A stretch of DNA of 64,000 bases, from assembly GCA_965116245.1 (NCBI GenBank), contig OZ220497.1:1860001-1924000 (forward strand), read 5' to 3'. This document shows, one piece after another, positions 33,317 through 42,015 of the stretch. The translations under genes and the position numbers were made by a program. The notes below the pieces were generated by a model, which had not been told where the DNA came from, did not search any database, and was given only the letters and a program-made list of their open reading frames with translations. The stretch's first letter is position 1. Every line of letters begins with the position of its first letter. This DNA is from Poriferisodalis sp965116245. Lineage in GTDB: Bacteria; Actinomycetota; Acidimicrobiia; Acidimicrobiales; Poriferisodalaceae.

Positions 33317-34605
33317 GTTGCAAGCTCTACCACGCGTATGGGCAGCCGTTTGATGCCCGAGATGAAGTTGGAGCGAAGCCGCTCCAGGGGCCCGTTTTGC
33401 TCGATCCGAACCACGCGCTTTAGCAGCTCCTCGAACACCACTTTGAGCTCCATACGCGCCAACCAAGCGCCCAAGCACAAGTGTGGACCATTGCGCCCGA
33501 AAGCCATGTGTTCATTGTCCGAACGCGCCAAGTCAAATCGGAATGGACGGGCGAAGCGATCCTCGTCGTGGTCGGCGCTTACGTAATACAGCACAACTTT
33601 GTCGCCTGCCCTCACCTTGGCGTCGCGAATCTCAACATCACAGGTAGCCGTCCGGCGAAAGTGCGTTGTGACCGAGCTAGCCCGCAGCACCTCTTCCACC
33701 GCAGCGTCGGTCAATGTGTCGTTGCCGGCAAGCACCGCAGAACGCCACGTGTCATATAGCTGCGGATGTTGCATGAGAACCCAGAGGCCGTGGGTCATCG
33801 TGTAGCGAGTGGTGTCGTTACCAGCCGCGATAATCAGCGTGAAGAAGTTTTTGAACTCCAGGTCGGTCAGCGGCGTGCCATCGGTGGTAGGCGCCAGCAA
33901 CTGGCTGATCACATCACTGGAAGGACACTCCCTTCGCTGAGCGGCCTGCTGTTCTGCATATTTGAAGATCTCCACCGTGGCCGGGCTCCGAAACGGCATG
34001 AAGCGAAACTCGTCGGTGTCCACCAAGCCGACGGGATAGTCCGTGAAATCAGGATCGGTATTGCCCAACAGCGCGTCCCCCCAAGCCACAAGCTGGTGCC
34101 CATCGGCATCGCTAGTCCCCAGCATGCGGCCCAGCATGCGCATCGGCAGTTCCTGGGCTACCTCGGAGACAAAATCAAATCGACCCTTGGGCAGCGCACG
34201 GTCCAGCACTTCGCAGGCCAAACCACGGATCGCGGCCTCATAGGTGTTCACGACACGTGGGGTGAACCCCCGGCTTACCAAACGCCGAAACCGTGTGTGC
34301 TCGGGCGGATCCATTTCCATCATCGTTTTGCGTGCCGCCAGCTCGTCGGGCGCCATGTCCTCAAGGCGGATACCCATTGCGGAGGTGAAGGTTCCCACAT
34401 CACGGCTGATGCGGAAAGCGTCGTCGTATTTGGTGATAGCCCAATAGCCGCGTCCGTCTATCTCGTCTACCCAGGCCACCGGCTCCTCGCGTCGCAGCCG
34501 AGCAAACGTGGCATGGGGCACGCCACGCGCCCAGACATCGTGATCGGAGATATTGGCTTCGTCAGGACCCATATCATCCAAGTAGGGTTCCGCCCAGGTG
34601 TTCAC
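33313..34605 (-). CDS. Cytochrome P450 (second gene of P450 pair)
   Basis: This 430-residue bacterial P450 monooxygenase has the I-helix oxygen-binding AAGNDTTRYTMTHG, the K-helix ExxR in VEEVLRASS, and the heme-ligand loop MAFGRNGPHLCLGAWLARME with Cys377. The overall style (DPPEHTRFRRLVSRGFTPR) is close to the CYP124/125/142 group of actinobacterial P450s, but the substrate cannot be inferred from this alone. GTG 34605 overlaps the stop of the first P450 by four bases (GTGA). No ferredoxin or reductase gene is adjacent, so redox partners must be encoded elsewhere. Confidence 0.9.
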   Translation of the reverse strand: MNTWAEPYLDDMGPDEANISDHDVWARGVPHATFARLRREEPVAWVDEIDGRGYWAITKYDDAFRISRDVGTFTSAMGIRLEDMAPDELAARKTMMEMDPPEHTRFRRLVSRGFTPRVVNTYEAAIRGLACEVLDRALPKGRFDFVSEVAQELPMRMLGRMLGTSDADGHQLVAWGDALLGNTDPDFTDYPVGLVDTDEFRFMPFRSPATVEIFKYAEQQAAQRRECPSSDVISQLLAPTTDGTPLTDLEFKNFFTLIIAAGNDTTRYTMTHGLWVLMQHPQLYDTWRSAVLAGNDTLTDAAVEEVLRASSVTTHFRRTATCDVEIRDAKVRAGDKVVLYYVSADHDEDRFARPFRFDLARSDNEHMAFGRNGPHLCLGAWLARMELKVVFEELLKRVVRIEQNGPLERLRSNFISGIKRLPIRVVELAT

Positions 34606-35921
34606 GGCATCACACTGGCCGTGGCGCCACTGTGATGCCGACCGGCGCTATTGACTGAGGTGTCCACCTCTACGTCTACCGATGCCACACCATGCACGAA
34701 GTTGGATGGAATTCGCACCAGATCTTCGGCGCCGATTGGCTGGATTTCGCGGTCCAGCATGGCTTCAAGCAACACAGACAGCTCCATGCGCGCCAAGTAG
34801 GCACCCAAGCAGAAGTGGGGTCCGCCGCCACCGAATGCGATCTGAGGGTTGTCGACCCGCCCAATGTCGAACTCGTCGGGTCGATCGAATACCGCCTCGT
34901 CCCGATTTGCCGACGGATACCACATCACCACCTTGTCACCAGCCGCGATCTGTGTGCCTGCCAGCTCGGTATCCACCGCTGCGGTGCGGCGCATATGCAA
35001 AATAGGTGAGGCCCATCGGATCATCTCTTCCACCGCATTTGGCAACAAGCTGCGGTCGGCGGTCAGTCGGTCCCACTGCTCCGGGTGTTGAGCAAACGCA
35101 ATCGTGCCGTGCGTAATCGCAGTGCGAGTTGTCTCGTTGCCGCCAAACACGAGCACCTGGAAGAAGTTCCGAAACTCGGTCGCGCTCAGACGGTCGCCTC
35201 CCACTTCGGCATGCACCAGTTGGCTGACAACATCATCAGCGGGATGGCTCAGCCGCTCGTCGCCGAGTTTCGCGCCATATTCGTACAGCCCCCAAGCAGC
35301 GGGGCTACCGAAGGGCAGCAGGCGCAGGGGTGTTGTGTTGCCATATGCGTCCGGCGGCAATGACTGGCTGTCTGTGGTGCCCTCCACCAGATGGTTGGAC
35401 AGTTCCACCATGTAGTGGGCATCGGCCTGCGGCACGCCCAAAATGGCGATGATGACGCGGATTGGCAGAGGAGCGGCCACAAGACTCACCCAGTCGCCGC
35501 CGCCTTTGCGCACGACACCGTCAAGCAACTCGTGGGCGATGGCACGCGTACGCGCTTCGTAACGGCGCATCTGGCGCGGCGTGAACGCCTTGCTAACCAC
35601 CCGGCGCAGTCGCGTGTGCTCTGGCGGATCGTGCTCAAGGATGGATCGGCGCGCTTCCAGCGCATCGGCTTCGAGGTCCCACAGATTGACGTGCCCGATG
35701 GCCGACGAGAATCTCTGCGGGTAGCGCGAGACTTCGCAGACATCGGCATGACGAGTCACCGCCCAAAAGCCGTGGTCCTGGTAGCGGTTCCAGTGCAGTC
35801 CGGGTTGGCGACGTAGTGTGCGCAAGTCGTCCCAGGGAATGCCGTTGCGGTAGCGGCCAGCATCTGCAATATCAATGTCGATGTCAGTGTCGGCTCTAGT
35901 GGGTGAGGTTTCGGGCGGCAC
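34602..35921 (-). CDS. Cytochrome P450 (first gene of P450 pair)
   Basis: This P450 has I-helix VFGGNETTRTAITHG, ExxR in VEEMIRWAS, and heme loop AFGGGGPHFCLGAYLARME (Cys371 from the chosen start). I use GTG 35921 because the longer frame to 35990 would leave only 35 bp to the divergent gene. The shorter form begins VPPETSPT and leaves about 104 bp for divergent promoters. A short TDIDIDIAD repeat follows the start. It is the lead gene of the minus-strand operon P450-P450-(amidotransferase). Confidence 0.88.
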   Translation of the reverse strand: MPPETSPTRADTDIDIDIADAGRYRNGIPWDDLRTLRRQPGLHWNRYQDHGFWAVTRHADVCEVSRYPQRFSSAIGHVNLWDLEADALEARRSILEHDPPEHTRLRRVVSKAFTPRQMRRYEARTRAIAHELLDGVVRKGGGDWVSLVAAPLPIRVIIAILGVPQADAHYMVELSNHLVEGTTDSQSLPPDAYGNTTPLRLLPFGSPAAWGLYEYGAKLGDERLSHPADDVVSQLVHAEVGGDRLSATEFRNFFQVLVFGGNETTRTAITHGTIAFAQHPEQWDRLTADRSLLPNAVEEMIRWASPILHMRRTAAVDTELAGTQIAAGDKVVMWYPSANRDEAVFDRPDEFDIGRVDNPQIAFGGGGPHFCLGAYLARMELSVLLEAMLDREIQPIGAEDLVRIPSNFVHGVASVDVEVDTSVNSAGRHHSGATASVMP

Positions 35922-36025
35922 AGCTAGATGGTAAGTCTGTTCCGACTTGTGGGCGGACCAGACCCGCCTAGCCGCAAGCCCAGCGGCCACGACCTGCGAC
36001 CTTGTTCAGACTTAGGAAGGCACCC

Positions 36026-37363
36026 ATGACGACACTTGCAGATATTGAGTCTCAGCTTCGCTCGGCTGATGTGCATACCGTCGAAGTAGCCATCGTCGAT
36101 ACCTACGGGCACCTGCGGGGCAAGCGATTTCCCGTTAGTCATTTCCTGGGTTCGGTGGCTGAAGGTGGTTGCCACATTGCGGATGCCATTTACATTTTTG
36201 ACCTGCACAACGACCTGGTTGACAGCCCTTACATCAACATGTCCAAGGGTTTCTTGGATACTCACCTGGTCCCGGATCTGGCCACATTGAGGATCTTCGG
36301 TCATCGTCCGGGCTACGCGCTGGTGTTCGCTGACAGCTTCGACCCATCGCATCAACTGCACCCGATCGCGCCCCGAACCGTGCTGCGTCGCCAAATCGAA
36401 CGGTGCGAAGAGCTCGGCTACAGCCCGGTGGTAGCCACCGAGATGGAGTTCTACCTTTGCAACAACGATTGGTCGCACGTTCAAAGTCACATTCAGTACT
36501 CCTCGCTTACCGATCGCGCGGACCTGGAGCAGGTGTTGTCGACGATGCGCAGTGCGATGGTCGCGGCGGGTATCCCGGTTGAGTCCTCAAACCCCGAGTA
36601 CGGCCCGGGCCAGATTGAGATCAACGTCTCCCACGCTGACGCTATGAAAACGGCCGACAACACAGCGCTCTACAAGAGCATCGTGAAAGAGGTCGCGGCG
36701 TCGGCAGGGCTGAAGGCCACGTTCATGCCCAAGCCGTGGACCGAGCCTTCGGGCAGTGGCATGCACGTACACACGAGCCTGTCCATTAATGGGCAGAACG
36801 CGTTCGGGGTTACGCACGATTGGCCGAACGGGACCATGTCGCGGTGGCTCGGCGGCCAACTGCATCATGCCGAGGCTTTGTCGCTGCTCGGCAGCCTGAC
36901 ACCCAACGGCTTCAAGCGAGTGCGTCCCTACACCTTCGCTCCCACTCACGTGCATTGGGGACTCGACAACCGGTCGGTGCTGTGTCGCTGCACGGTTAAT
37001 GCGGGCAACGCCAACCGGGTTGAGTATCGGGCTCCCGGCGCAGAAGCGAACCCCTACTTGATTATCGCGGGGCTGCTGGCGGCTGGCGTGGACGGGCTCG
37101 AGCGAGGAATCGGCCTGCGCCCAATCAGCAACGGTGACATGTACGAAGACGCCGGACTTGCCAGGCCGTTGCCCAGCGAAGCCACCACAGCCATCGCTGC
37201 ATACGACAACAGTGCATTGGCCGAAGCTCTGGGGCAAGAGTTCTCAACCAACTATGTGCTTATGGCCAAAGCCGAGTTGGAGAAGTTCACCGAAGCTGGA
37301 TGCGACCCAGAAAGCGATGACATCACAGACTGGGAGCGGGAGCGTTACCTAGAGTTCAGCTAG
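36026..37363 (+). CDS. Glutamine-synthetase-like ligase (GS1), probable gamma-glutamylamine synthetase
   Basis: This 445-residue member of the GlnA superfamily has metal and substrate motifs in order: VVATEMEFYL, SNPEYGPGQIEIN, SGSGMHVHTSL, NGFKRVRPYTFAPTHVHWGLDNRS and NRVEYRAPGAEANPYL. The N-terminal beta-grasp part is short and DTYGHLRGKRFP replaces the usual D50-type loop for ammonia binding, as in PuuA-like enzymes that ligate glutamate to amines. ATG 36026 follows an aggaagg site with good spacing; the frame extends to 36002. It is divergent from the P450 operon, with which it probably works. Confidence 0.85.
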   Translation: MTTLADIESQLRSADVHTVEVAIVDTYGHLRGKRFPVSHFLGSVAEGGCHIADAIYIFDLHNDLVDSPYINMSKGFLDTHLVPDLATLRIFGHRPGYALVFADSFDPSHQLHPIAPRTVLRRQIERCEELGYSPVVATEMEFYLCNNDWSHVQSHIQYSSLTDRADLEQVLSTMRSAMVAAGIPVESSNPEYGPGQIEINVSHADAMKTADNTALYKSIVKEVAASAGLKATFMPKPWTEPSGSGMHVHTSLSINGQNAFGVTHDWPNGTMSRWLGGQLHHAEALSLLGSLTPNGFKRVRPYTFAPTHVHWGLDNRSVLCRCTVNAGNANRVEYRAPGAEANPYLIIAGLLAAGVDGLERGIGLRPISNGDMYEDAGLARPLPSEATTAIAAYDNSALAEALGQEFSTNYVLMAKAELEKFTEAGCDPESDDITDWERERYLEFS

Positions 37364-37444
37364 GAGGCGGCGCGGCGAAGCCCAACTTGGCGCACGCGAA
37401 CTTGGCACCCTCGGTCACCTGGTGGTGAGGCCCGGCGGTAAGGC

Positions 37445-38749
37445 TCAGTGGTAAGGCAGATACTCGGTGATCTCCCACTCGCTGATCTCGTCTGAAGGCT
37501 CGCCAACAGCGGCCACGTAACGCTCCCATTCAGCGTCCTTGATGGCCAGAAAATTGTCTACGAGCGCGTCGCTAACGGCCACGCCCAGTCTCTCGTTGGC
37601 TCGCAGGTGACCCAGCGCATCTGCCAGGTTTGATGCCGACGTCACCTCGGTGTTCCAGGCTTCCATTCCGTCGTTGGTCTCTGGTTCTGGGCAGTCAAGT
37701 TCGTGAACAACGCCGAGGCGTGCCGCCTGAAGCACCGCAGCAATCGCGGTATGCACATTGCAGGTGCCGTCGGCGAGGCGCGACTCAATGCGTGTGCGGC
37801 GGCCGCGCTCTGGTGGCACCCTCGTGCCGACCACTCGGTGGTCGTAACCCCAGTTAGCCCGGCGACCACTGAACGTGAAAGGCCGCAGTCGGCGGTAAGC
37901 GTTGACGGTTGGGGCGCACAATGGGGTGATCGCCTGATGATGTGCGCACAACCCGGCAATGCAGGATCTTGCCAACGCGGACAACCCATCGTCGGTACTA
38001 GTGTCGGCGAGCACATTGTTGCCAGCGGCATTCACGAGCGAGAAATTGATGTGTACGCCGTTGCCTTCCAATTCGGCATACGGCTTGCCCAAGAATGTGA
38101 GCCTGCGCCCGTGCTTCATGGCGCACTCGCGGGCTAGCACCTTAAACAAGAAGGCGTCGTCGGCAGCGCGCAGTGCCTCGTCGTAGCTCAGTGTCAGCTC
38201 AAACTGGCCCGAGTCAAACTCGGCGTTGACCGACTCCAGAACGATCTCGCTACTAGTTGCAAGGTCAACGATCTCGTCGGTCAGGCCGATCGGATCAACG
38301 AAGCGGCCGGTGCCATAGACGTAGGATTCGGGCGTTTCCCACCGCTGCCACCCCCCTTCGGCGGTGTGTTCCAGCACATATGCCTCAAACTCAATGCCCA
38401 CCATCGGCCGGTAGCCAAGAGCTTCCCAGTCCGCGATGGCTTTGCGCAGCGCATAGCGAGCCGAGTAGCGAAATGGCTCTCCACCTTGCGACAGGTCGCA
38501 GACCGCCACTTGGGTTCGTTTGTCATCCCAGCCTGGCCGCAGGTCAGACTCATCGAATGTGGCGTGGACATCGGGAAAACCGTCCAGCACGCCAGCACCA
38601 GGTGCAGCGATGAACGAGCGGTCGTAGGCCAGGCTGAACACGGCCGCAGCGTGGCCTGTGCCATGGCTGGCCAACTCCTTCGGCATGTACTTGCCCCGCG
38701 CCAGGCCAAGATGGTCCGGCCACAGCATTCGGACACGCTCAACTGCCAT
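37445..38749 (-). CDS. Glutamine-synthetase-like ligase (GS2)
   Basis: This is a second GlnA-superfamily ligase, 434 residues, clearly diverged from GS1. Its motifs are GIEFEAYVLE, VNAEFDSGQFELTLSYDEAL, LEGNGVHINFSLVN, VNAYRRLRPFTFSGRRANW, GYDHRVVGTRVP and TRIESRLADGTCNVH. The start region MLWPDHLGLARGKYMPKEL replaces the classical GlnA N-terminus. It is convergent with GS1 and divergent from the binding-protein gene at 38959. True nitrogen-assimilation GS usually stands alone, so two divergent copies here suggest amine or amino-alcohol ligases. Confidence 0.85.
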   Translation of the reverse strand: MAVERVRMLWPDHLGLARGKYMPKELASHGTGHAAAVFSLAYDRSFIAAPGAGVLDGFPDVHATFDESDLRPGWDDKRTQVAVCDLSQGGEPFRYSARYALRKAIADWEALGYRPMVGIEFEAYVLEHTAEGGWQRWETPESYVYGTGRFVDPIGLTDEIVDLATSSEIVLESVNAEFDSGQFELTLSYDEALRAADDAFLFKVLARECAMKHGRRLTFLGKPYAELEGNGVHINFSLVNAAGNNVLADTSTDDGLSALARSCIAGLCAHHQAITPLCAPTVNAYRRLRPFTFSGRRANWGYDHRVVGTRVPPERGRRTRIESRLADGTCNVHTAIAAVLQAARLGVVHELDCPEPETNDGMEAWNTEVTSASNLADALGHLRANERLGVAVSDALVDNFLAIKDAEWERYVAAVGEPSDEISEWEITEYLPYH

Positions 38750-38799
38750 CTGCGCTCTCTTGTGCCGCGCTCCCTAGTGCCATTGTGGTCTCCCCAAGT

Positions 38800-38875
38800 G
38801 TTTGCCTGTGCTGGGCTTGCCTGAACTGGGCTTGCCAGAACTGGGCTTGCCTGTACAGGGCCTGCCAGCAAAAAT
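38800..38875. repeat. Tandem repeats in the GS2/binding-protein promoter gap
   Basis: Five to six imperfect copies of a 16-bp unit (ctgaactgggcttgcc and variants) lie between the divergent GS2 and binding-protein genes, where regulatory sites would be expected. Confidence 0.7.
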
Positions 38876-38958
38876 GCATGCCGTAGGTGAGCAGAAGATA
38901 TACGAAGTACTTCGCGTAGGTGACTAACCTGAAACCAATCCACGGGGAGGGCACCGGA

Positions 38959-40191
38959 ATGGGAACCAGCATGAGAAGACGGATCTTGGCGTTGCTCGCT
39001 GTTGTTGCGCTGATTGGTGCCGCTTGCGGCAGTGACGACGGCACGGTAGACGCCGTCGCGTCCGGTGAAACAATGAGCAGCATCGATATCGACCGCATCT
39101 TGGGCGCTGATCTCGCTAACTGCAAGGAAGCGCCGACGGGGAATCCGATACGTGTCGGAATGGCCATGGACTTCAGCGATGTTGTCGGATTTGTGGACAT
39201 CCCAGGCTCGAAGTTGGTGCAGCACCTCGCCGACAAAATCAACTGCCGCGGTGGCTTCAACGGTCGGCCCGTAGAAGTTCGGGTGGCTGAAGTTGGGGAG
39301 GATGCTGCACTTGCCACCAACGACCTGCTGGATTGGGGCGCGCACTTCCTAATTGGTCCACCCTTCGCAGACTTCGCACTGCCTATTCTCCAGACCACAG
39401 ATGGCAAGGTGCCGTTGTTTGTAGCCGCTTCCACGGAGCCGGCGCTGGCAGATGCATCCATCAACTCGTACCTGGTCTCCTTCGATGATCACCAGATGGC
39501 AGGTGCCGCCGCCCGGTGGGCGCTTGATGAGGGCATTACCCGGGCAATCGTGTTCACCCAAGGCGAGGGCATTCCCTACAGCGGCGTCAACCCCGATGCG
39601 TTCATGGCAGAATTCGAAGCCGGTGGCGGAGAGGTAGTCAGCGTCCAAACCTACGTCTGGGCTGAGGACACTGACTTCTCCTCGCAGGTCAACGAGGTCG
39701 CCCAGATCTCTCAGAACAACGAAGTGGTGTTTTCGGCTGCCTTGGCCTTTCAGGTGACAGCCTTGCGAGGCCAGCTTGAAGGTCAGGGCCTTGACGGACT
39801 CACCTACATAGGTACCGATGCGCTTGACGCAACTGCTATCCAACTTGAGGCGAACAACGAGGGCATTGCCCATACGCCACACACCAGCGTCGAGGCTAAC
39901 CACCGTATTTCCACATTGCTGGCTAGCTACAGGGTGGCTACTGGCGAAGGGATTGAGAGCCAGGGCTTTATGGCGCTGTACGCAGACTCCATGTTGTTGG
40001 GCATTCAAGGAATGCTGGACTGCGGTTGCGACGACTCGGCTGAAATCGGCGAAGCTGTGAAGCAAATCTCCGGTTTTGTCGGGCTGTCAGGTGAAATTAC
40101 CTACGCAGGCACAAACGGCATTCCGTCAAAGACCGTGCCTATACACCGCATCGTGAACGGTGAAGATGTGCTCGTAGCCACGGTCGAGTAG
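38959..40191 (+). CDS. Liv-type ABC transporter substrate-binding lipoprotein
   Basis: This is a periplasmic-type binding protein of the branched-chain amino acid/amide (Leu-Ile-Val) family, 410 residues. It has a basic start MGTSMRRRILALLAVVALIGAAC with lipobox Cys (LIGAAC), then IRVGMAMDFSD, GGFNGRPVEVRVAEVGED, VSFDDHQMAGAAARWALDEG and FQVTALRGQLEGQGL. It would bind the imported compound outside the membrane. ATG 38959 follows a ggggaggg site; the frame extends to 38920 without need. It is the first gene of a Liv-like transport operon. Confidence 0.87.
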   Translation: MGTSMRRRILALLAVVALIGAACGSDDGTVDAVASGETMSSIDIDRILGADLANCKEAPTGNPIRVGMAMDFSDVVGFVDIPGSKLVQHLADKINCRGGFNGRPVEVRVAEVGEDAALATNDLLDWGAHFLIGPPFADFALPILQTTDGKVPLFVAASTEPALADASINSYLVSFDDHQMAGAAARWALDEGITRAIVFTQGEGIPYSGVNPDAFMAEFEAGGGEVVSVQTYVWAEDTDFSSQVNEVAQISQNNEVVFSAALAFQVTALRGQLEGQGLDGLTYIGTDALDATAIQLEANNEGIAHTPHTSVEANHRISTLLASYRVATGEGIESQGFMALYADSMLLGIQGMLDCGCDDSAEIGEAVKQISGFVGLSGEITYAGTNGIPSKTVPIHRIVNGEDVLVATVE

Positions 40192-40320
40192 GCCTGGTTG
40201 AGCCTTACCACGGCGGCCCTGGGTGTTCTCGGCCGCAGCGGGAACTCAGCCATGCGCGTGTCAAATGCGTGAGCTAAACGCGCGGGCCAGATGTTCGAAC
40301 CTCATGCTTAGGACCCATGC

Positions 40321-41118
40321 GTGAGTTCGATGCTTGAGATCCAGAATCTCACAGCACGGTACGGTTCGATATCTGCGCTTAGGGGCGCGTCGTTGACCGT
40401 TGGTTCCGGCGAAGTCGTCGGCCTCATCGGGCCCAATGGAGCGGGCAAGACCACCCTGTTGTCAACCGTCGCCGGGTTGCTAACCCCTGCAGTGGGTCGA
40501 ATTGCATTTGACGGCAACGACATAGCTGGCCGCTCGCCTGAGCAACTGTTGCGTAGCGGTGTAGCGCTGGTACCCGAGCATCGTCGCATATTCGCCGATC
40601 TCACCGTTGAAGAGAATCTACGGATTGGCGGAGTGACGGTAACTGCAGCACGGCGCACGGAACTGCTGGACGAAATGGCTGAGCGCTTTTCGGTGCTCAA
40701 GGACAAATGGCGTGTCCCTGCTGGTTATCTGTCCGGTGGCGAGGCTCAACAACTGGCAATCGGGCGGGCGCTGATGTCGGCACCTCGACTGCTGATGATG
40801 GACGAGCCATCTCTGGGCCTCGCACCGGTGTTGGTGGAAGCGGTGTTTGAGCTCATCGGTTCCTTGCGCGACCAGGGCCGCACCCTGCTTGTTGTGGAGC
40901 AGAACGCTGCACGCATGCTGGCGGTGGCCGATCGCGCTTATGTGTTGCGCAGCGGTGAAGTGGTGGCGTCGGGAACCGGTGCCGAACTGAGCGAACGAGA
41001 CGACCTATTCGACACGTTCGTTGGATCCGCCGTGGCATCCGAGGAGCCCATGGTTGCGATGGGTGCCAGCAGCGGCGGCGAAGTTGCAGGCGGCAACGTC
41101 GTCGGCAGTGCTTCATGA
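40321..41118 (+). CDS. livF: Liv-type ABC transporter ATPase (LivF-like)
   Basis: This is a 265-residue ATPase with Walker A LIGPNGAGKTTLL, the LivF-typical ALVPEHRRIFADLTVEENL, signature YLSGGEAQQLAIGRAL, Walker B LLMMDEPSLGLAPVLVE and switch His replaced in VVEQNAARML as in LivF. The tail (about 235-265) is low-complexity. Translation starts at GTG 40321; the stop overlaps the permease start by four bases (ATGA). Confidence 0.92.
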   Translation: MSSMLEIQNLTARYGSISALRGASLTVGSGEVVGLIGPNGAGKTTLLSTVAGLLTPAVGRIAFDGNDIAGRSPEQLLRSGVALVPEHRRIFADLTVEENLRIGGVTVTAARRTELLDEMAERFSVLKDKWRVPAGYLSGGEAQQLAIGRALMSAPRLLMMDEPSLGLAPVLVEAVFELIGSLRDQGRTLLVVEQNAARMLAVADRAYVLRSGEVVASGTGAELSERDDLFDTFVGSAVASEEPMVAMGASSGGEVAGGNVVGSAS

Positions 41119-42002
41119 CCGAGCTGGCGCAGAACCTCATCGATGGTGTTGGCCGGGGCAGCATCTACGCTTTGCTGGCGCTGGGCGTGGCCGTCATCTT
41201 CGGTGTCATGCACCTACTGAACTTCGCCCACGGAGAACTCATAACCGTTGGGGGCTACGTCGCGCTCTGGACCCTAGGCGCCGGTTGGTCTTGGTATTTT
41301 GTGGCCCCGCTCATCGTGGTGAGTGCCGTATTGACCTCACTGGCCATAGAGCGCGTTGCCTTCTCGCGGGTGCGCGGCAGCTCAGATTTCACACTGCTGT
41401 TGACGTCGTTCGGTGTGCATTTCGTAGTTTCGGCGATCTTTCTGCTGTATGTATCGGCTTCGGTCAAGCCGTTCAATCGCCCCTCGTGGGTATCTAACAC
41501 CTACTCCGTTGGTCCGCTCAATATCGAGGTGTATGACACGGTCGTGATTGTGGCGACTGCGGTGACGCTGATAGGCACGACCCTGTTACTGCAGCGGACA
41601 ATGTTCGGGCTGTCGTTGCGGGCAGCCGCAGCAGACTTTGACACCGCCCGGCTCATGGGGGTGCGCTCAGACACGGTGATTCGGGGCGCATTCGCCCTAT
41701 CCGGCCTGCTGGCAGGTATCGCTGGCGTGTTCTGGCTGATGCGAGCAGGCAACATCAGCCCGAGCGGAGGCATCACGCCGATGCTCAAGGGGGTGCTCGC
41801 AGCACTCATCGGCGGTCTGGGCAGTCTTCGCGGCGCGGTGATTGGTGGACTGGTATTGGGACTTGCAGAGGTGCTGCTGCGCTCGCGCCTGCCCGACAGT
41901 GTGGCCAGTCTCACCGAGGGCGTTGTCTTCTTGTTGATCGCTCTGCTGTTCATATTCCGGCCTCAGGGGCTTGTCACCGTTCGGCGCGCGGTGCGAGTGT
42001 GA
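41115..42002 (+). CDS. livH: Liv-type ABC transporter permease (LivH-like)
   Basis: This 295-residue permease begins with the family signature LIDGVGRGSIYALLALGVAVIFGVMHLLNFAHGE and ends with GLGSLRGAVIGGLVLGLAEV and FIFRPQGL. About eight membrane segments are visible. ATG 41115 overlaps the LivF-like stop. It pairs with the LivM-like half of the next gene. Confidence 0.92.
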   Translation: MTELAQNLIDGVGRGSIYALLALGVAVIFGVMHLLNFAHGELITVGGYVALWTLGAGWSWYFVAPLIVVSAVLTSLAIERVAFSRVRGSSDFTLLLTSFGVHFVVSAIFLLYVSASVKPFNRPSWVSNTYSVGPLNIEVYDTVVIVATAVTLIGTTLLLQRTMFGLSLRAAAADFDTARLMGVRSDTVIRGAFALSGLLAGIAGVFWLMRAGNISPSGGITPMLKGVLAALIGGLGSLRGAVIGGLVLGLAEVLLRSRLPDSVASLTEGVVFLLIALLFIFRPQGLVTVRRAVRV

Positions 42003-42015
42003 CTGAGCGGGCCTG

